From NCBI GenBank assembly GCA_963849605.1, contig CAWKHX010000015.1:1054001-1118000 (forward strand): a stretch of DNA of 64,000 nucleotides, in the 5' to 3' direction. The stretch comes from DASPHG01 sp963849605 (GTDB lineage Bacteria > Actinomycetota > Thermoleophilia > Solirubrobacterales > Thermoleophilaceae). The translations under genes were made by a program, and so were the position numbers. Below are positions 61,001-64,000 of this stretch, in pieces (the first letter of the stretch is position 1; each line of letters starts with the position of its first letter). The notes under the pieces are model-generated. The model saw only the letters and a list, made by a program, of their open reading frames with translations, was not told the origin of the DNA and searched no databases.

Positions 61001-62243
61001 CGACCCCGGTCCCCGGCCGTGGCTGCGGTGGCGCCGTGCGCCGGCGGCGAAGGTGCGCGAGCTGCGGCTGATCGCCGGGCCGGGATTGCCGCTTCCGGCG
61101 ACGGTCGCCGTCAATACGACTGAGTCCCTGCGCGTCGAGGAAGACGGCAGCGTGCCGCTGCCGCGACCAATCGAGGCGGGCGCGGTCCGAATCACGGTCG
61201 ACTCGGCCCCGCCCGGGGCGACGGTCGTAGGCATCGGCGAGGTGCGGGGCGCGGGCGTGCCGAGCGCCCCGGCGAACGCCGGCGGCCGGCTACGCGCACG
61301 CTGTGGGGAGGTGTGGCTCGACACCGCAGGCGGCCGCCTGCCGCTGCGTCCGCGCGGCAATGTCGCGGCACTCGACGACGGACAGCCGCTGCGCGCTATT
61401 TCCTGTGCGGGCGAGCTCGCCCTGCCCGCCGGGCGACAGAACCTCAGCACCGGTGGCTCTCGCTTCGCCGTGGAGCACCTGATGCTCGAGTCGACGAGCG
61501 ACGAGCGACCAGCGACGAGCAACCCCGGCCGCGTCCTAGACCTGGGCACCGCCGGCCGCAGCAGCCGCGACGGCGTACGCGTCGCCCTCAACGAGCCCGC
61601 CTGGCTCGTACTCGGGGAGGCCTACAACCGCGGCTGGCGCGCGTGGTGCGACGACCGCTCGCTCGGCGAGCCGGAGCCGATCGACGGGTACGCCAACGGA
61701 TGGCAGGCACCCGCCGACTGCCGCGACGTCCGGTTCGAGTTCGCGCCGCAGCGATTCGTCACCGCCGGCTACATCGGCTCAGGCGCGTGCCTTCTGATCG
61801 CCGTGCTGCTGCTTCTCCTGACGCGCCCGCGCGCGCCCAGGTGGCATGTCGGCGCGGAGCTCGCACGGCTTCCCTCGACGCGCCGGTTCGGGCCGGTGCC
61901 CGCTGCGCTGATCGCCCTGGCGGCGGCCGCCGTCATCGCGGGGCTGTTCGGCCTGCGTGCCGGCGCGGTCGCGGCTCCCGTCCTGGCGCTGCTCCTGTGG
62001 CGCGGAGCCGGCGCCCCGCTGCTCCTCGGCGCCGCCGGCGTCCTGCTCGTGGTCGTTGTTCCGCTGGTCTACGTCCTGTTCCCGGTCGAGAACCGCAACG
62101 GGTTCAACCCGGCGTACGCCGCCGAGAACATCGAGGCCCACTGGATCACGGTCGCGGCGTGGGTCCTGCTGGCGGTCGCGCTCTGGCGGATCCTCAGTAC
62201 GGCCAGTCGCCGGAGCGCAGGCGCAGGACGATCAGAACCTTGA
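58064..62243 (+). pseudogene. AftD-like (DUF3367) alpha-(1->3)-arabinofuranosyltransferase homologue, one frameshift
   Basis: A start near TTG 58064 is proposed (LPAARRIPLGLAAASFAIAF). The first frame runs to about 59,750 with a GT-C membrane domain: IDLHVDPSGFLADVASLWSATGDLGHVQGGQYAGYLLPMGPFFALGDALG, INAAVTAFVLVGPVLLL, DEIDLVQFLRTTYKAGPL. The next frame continues without loss (PTGAPARFEPPPEDATAS...) to 62243. It holds discoidin/CBM-like modules (YAAVDGNTDTYWLADSQLQ; SRAFDGDPDTAWATHVDPG), a GWRAW segment and terminal helices. The total of about 1,390 residues matches AftD. A one-base error near 59,750 is likelier than true loss because the rest is clean. It would add arabinofuranose or a similar sugar from decaprenyl phosphate. 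Confidence 0.8.
61492..61523. repeat. Interspersed GTCGCTGGTCGC repeat, copy 3
   Basis: CGACGAGCGACGAGCGACCA and GCGACGAGCAACC form an inserted-looking stretch encoding STSDERPATSN inside the AftD-like gene. It is the reverse orientation of the unit at 41479-41512 and matches the right arm of 33617-33675. Confidence 0.65.
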
Positions 62244-62907
62244 TCACCACGTTGCGGGCGAACCACGGGAGCTGGGCGGCCTGCCGCAGGGCGTTCCGCA
62301 GGCGCGCGGCACCGCCGAGGCGCTCGCGCCTGTATTCGGCGAGCGAGCCGGTCCGGCCCACGTAGCGGAACTCGCCGCTGGCAACGAGCAGGCGCGCGAT
62401 CGCGAGCGTGACTCCGATCGAGGAGAAGGAGTCGTGGATCAGCATCCGGCCGTCCGCCCGAACGCGGGCGCCCCAACGGGCGAGGTCGTCGCGCGCCGGC
62501 CCGTAGCGGTGCGCGCCGTCCACATAGAGCAGATCGACCTCGCCGGGGACCTCCGCGAGCGCGTCCTGTGACGGAAGCCGGACGTGCCGCACGCTGCCCG
62601 TTACGCCGGCACGCTCGATGTTGGCGCGGAACGCGGCGTTGTCGCGCTCGCCTTCCTCAACCGTGCCCTCGATCTGCTGCGGACCGCGGTCGTTTCCGGC
62701 GTGCGGGTCGATCGCGATCACCTGCGAGCCGGACGGCGAGGCCATCGCAAGCACGATCGCCGACCGGCCTCGGTAGCTGCCGATCTCGACGACGCGCCCG
62801 CCAGGGCCGAGCTCGCTCGCGCGCTCCCACAGCTTCGTGGCCTGGGCGGGCGTGAGCCAGCCCTCGACGTCAGCGACCGCGGCAAGGGCATCGTTGACGT
62901 CGGCCAT
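62194..62907 (-). CDS. Class I SAM-dependent methyltransferase
   Basis: 237 residues from ATG 62907, overlapping the GT2 stop (ATGA). Motif I is VVEIGSYRGRSAIVLA, followed by VIAIDPHAGND and VDLLYVDGAHRYGPARDDLARWGARVRADGRMLIHDSF, the class of methyltransferases (often CmcI/macrocin-O-methyl-like) found in polysaccharide loci. It probably methylates a sugar of the repeat unit. The 3' end overlaps the AftD-like gene by 50 bases on the other strand. Confidence 0.9.
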   Translation of the reverse strand: MADVNDALAAVADVEGWLTPAQATKLWERASELGPGGRVVEIGSYRGRSAIVLAMASPSGSQVIAIDPHAGNDRGPQQIEGTVEEGERDNAAFRANIERAGVTGSVRHVRLPSQDALAEVPGEVDLLYVDGAHRYGPARDDLARWGARVRADGRMLIHDSFSSIGVTLAIARLLVASGEFRYVGRTGSLAEYRRERLGGAARLRNALRQAAQLPWFARNVVIKVLIVLRLRSGDWPY

Positions 62908-63863
62908 CAGTCGCGCACAGGGGCGCTGCGGACGACCTCGTCCGTGACGTACAGCGGCCGGCGGAGTGCCTCCTCGTGCACGCGTGCCATGTAGCGCCCG
63001 AGGATGCCGACGCTGATCAGCTGCACGCCGCCGAGGAACAGGAGCGTCACGAGAATCCAGACGGAGATGCTCGCATTGACCACGCCGAAGACAGCGAGGA
63101 GGGCGAGCACAAGCGCACCCGCGGCGCTCAGCGCCGCCACGAACAGGCCGAAGAACGTCGCGAGGCCGAGCGGGACGTCGGAGAACGACGCGAACGCCTC
63201 TGCCGCGAGCCGGAGCAGGTCTGGATACGACGCGCCGCGGCCGGAGCGCCGCCCGGCGCGCCGATAGTCGATCGGCATCTGGTCGTACCCCACCCACGCG
63301 ACCATCCCGCGCAGGAAGCGGCGGCGCTCGGGCATCTCTCGGATGGTGTCCACGACGCGGCGTGACATCAGCCGGAAATCGCCCGCCTGCCCCTGATACG
63401 GCACGCGCGCAAGACGGCGCATCAGCGCGTAGAAGCCGGTGGCGAGAAAGCGCTTGACGCGGCTCTCGTCGGAGCCGATCCGCCGCGCATACACGACGTC
63501 CGCGCCCGCGCGTGCGTTCGCGAGCATGTCCGGAATCAGCTCGGGCGGGTCCTGGAGGTCGGCGTGCATGAGCACGACGAAGTCGCCCGACGCATGGTCG
63601 AGGCCCGCCGACATCGCGATCTCCATGCCGAAGTTGCGTGACAGGCGCACGAGCACGATGCCGGGCTCGGTGCGTGCCCAGCCCGCGACCAGCTCGGCGG
63701 ATCCGTCCGTCGAGCCGTCGTCGACGAACACCAGCTCGCTGTCGCCGTCGAGTCCCGCGAGCGCCTCGCGGAGCCGTTCGCGGAGGTGCGGCAGCGAGTC
63801 GGCCTCGTCGAGAACGGGGATCACGACCGACAGGGCGGCGCGGGACGGCTGGTCCGCTGACAC
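62907..63863 (-). CDS. Polyprenyl-phosphate glycosyltransferase (GT2, DPM1/GtrB-like)
   Basis: 318 residues from GTG 63863. GT-A core: LSVVIPVLDEADSLPHLRERL, ELVFVDDGSTDGSAELV, VRLSRNFGMEIAMSAGLDHASGDFVVLMHADLQDPPELIPDML (the D-x-D-like DADLQDPP form as HADLQDPP), QAGDFRLMSRRVVDTIREMPERRRFLRGMVAWVGY. Two C-terminal helices (LATFFGLFVAALSAAGALVLALLAVFG; ISVWILVTLLFLGGVQLISVGILG) are typical. It would charge polyprenyl phosphate with a sugar for the GT-C enzymes next door. Confidence 0.92.
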   Translation of the reverse strand: MSADQPSRAALSVVIPVLDEADSLPHLRERLREALAGLDGDSELVFVDDGSTDGSAELVAGWARTEPGIVLVRLSRNFGMEIAMSAGLDHASGDFVVLMHADLQDPPELIPDMLANARAGADVVYARRIGSDESRVKRFLATGFYALMRRLARVPYQGQAGDFRLMSRRVVDTIREMPERRRFLRGMVAWVGYDQMPIDYRRAGRRSGRGASYPDLLRLAAEAFASFSDVPLGLATFFGLFVAALSAAGALVLALLAVFGVVNASISVWILVTLLFLGGVQLISVGILGRYMARVHEEALRRPLYVTDEVVRSAPVRD

Positions 63864-63888
63864 TCGGGCAAACTAGCGCAGCGTTCGT

Positions 63889-64000
63889 ATGCTGCCGCGC
63901 GTGACCTCCGGCGCTCGCCCGGCGGCCCTGGCCGCTCTCCTGTACGGGCTGCTCGCGCTCGCGTTCGTCTCGCCCGCGCTAGTTCCCGGCAAGGAGCTCT
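63889..64000 (+). CDS. Start of a membrane protein (truncated by window), possibly YfhO-like
   Basis: Only the first 37 codons are visible from ATG 63889 (or GTG 63901): an N-terminal helix AALAALLYGLLALAFVSPALVPGKEL. The phrase SPALVPGK after a first helix is common in YfhO-family membrane glycan proteins, which would fit the locus, but the evidence is thin. It is divergent from the GT2 gene with 25 bases between. Confidence 0.45.
   Translation, partial: MLPRVTSGARPAALAALLYGLLALAFVSPALVPGKEL

Overview
The window is high-GC, gene-dense actinobacterial DNA, most likely from the class Thermoleophilia (Solirubrobacterales/Gaiellales-like). This rests on GC-rich codon use with many GTG/TTG starts, the block rpmE - DUF1385 - prfA - prmC - sua5 - glyA, an AftD-like arabinofuranosyltransferase homologue, a DUF559/AbiEi-type protein and an actinobacterial LexA box. 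The placement is inferred from gene content only. I see no rRNA, tRNA, CRISPR array, prophage or complete insertion sequence, and no gene-free stretch reaches 300 bases.

Layout. 1-2.8 kb: the 3' part of a collagen-like repeat adhesin broken by about eight one-base frameshifts. 2.9-4.2 kb: two exported proteins of unknown function. 4.2-7.8 kb: etfB-etfA-ETF:quinone oxidoreductase behind a TetR-type palindrome. 7.8-8.8 kb: a single-gene DUF559/AbiEi cassette bracketed by matching hairpins. 8.8-12 kb: SDR, response regulator, lipoprotein, gpsA. 12-19 kb: the translation block (rpmE, DUF1385, prfA, prmC, sua5, glyA) running into a FetAB-like ABC exporter. 19-26 kb: CDF metal exporter, WecA-like transferase, MscS channel, a LexA-box radical SAM gene, a possible small RNA, YjbQ, an unusual ion channel, an SDR and an LLM oxidoreductase. 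26-29 kb: a leftward persulfide/sulfur operon (DUF4396-methyltransferase fusion, MBL-rhodanese, SnoaL) behind a CsoR/CstR-type operator.

29-36.5 kb: the complete F-type ATP synthase operon (atpI-like, B, E, F, H, A, G, D, C), with a 159-bp palindromic insert between atpF and atpH and a repeat-rich hairpin between atpA and atpG. 36.5-39 kb: small proteins, a CrtA-like protein, DUF1059, an ICL/PEP-mutase-family enzyme and OsmC. 39-45.3 kb: lipid catabolism, with a leftward tetR - acyl-CoA dehydrogenase - acyl-CoA dehydrogenase - crotonase operon and a third acyl-CoA dehydrogenase. Electrons from these dehydrogenases would pass through the ETF/ETF-QO genes at 4-8 kb to quinone. 45.3-47.2 kb: a secreted metallophosphoesterase.

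47.2-64 kb: a cell-surface polysaccharide locus of short divergent and convergent units. It holds GT4, a GT4-GT2 fusion, a Wzx-like flippase, an asparagine-synthase-like protein, another GT4, a GT-C/GT39-like membrane protein, an O-antigen ligase/polymerase, a TPR protein, an AftD-like protein, a methyltransferase, a GT2 and the start of a further membrane protein. Three genes here (flippase 3' end, asparagine-synthase-like, AftD-like) carry one-base frame breaks. With the eight in the first gene, these suggest an incompletely polished assembly or local gene decay.

The observations I would check first are the hairpin-bracketed DUF559 cassette, the atpF-atpH palindrome that contains the atpH ribosome binding site, the CsoR/CstR-type operator on the sulfur operon, the LexA box on the radical SAM gene, and six convergent gene pairs that share a single CTAG as both stop codons.
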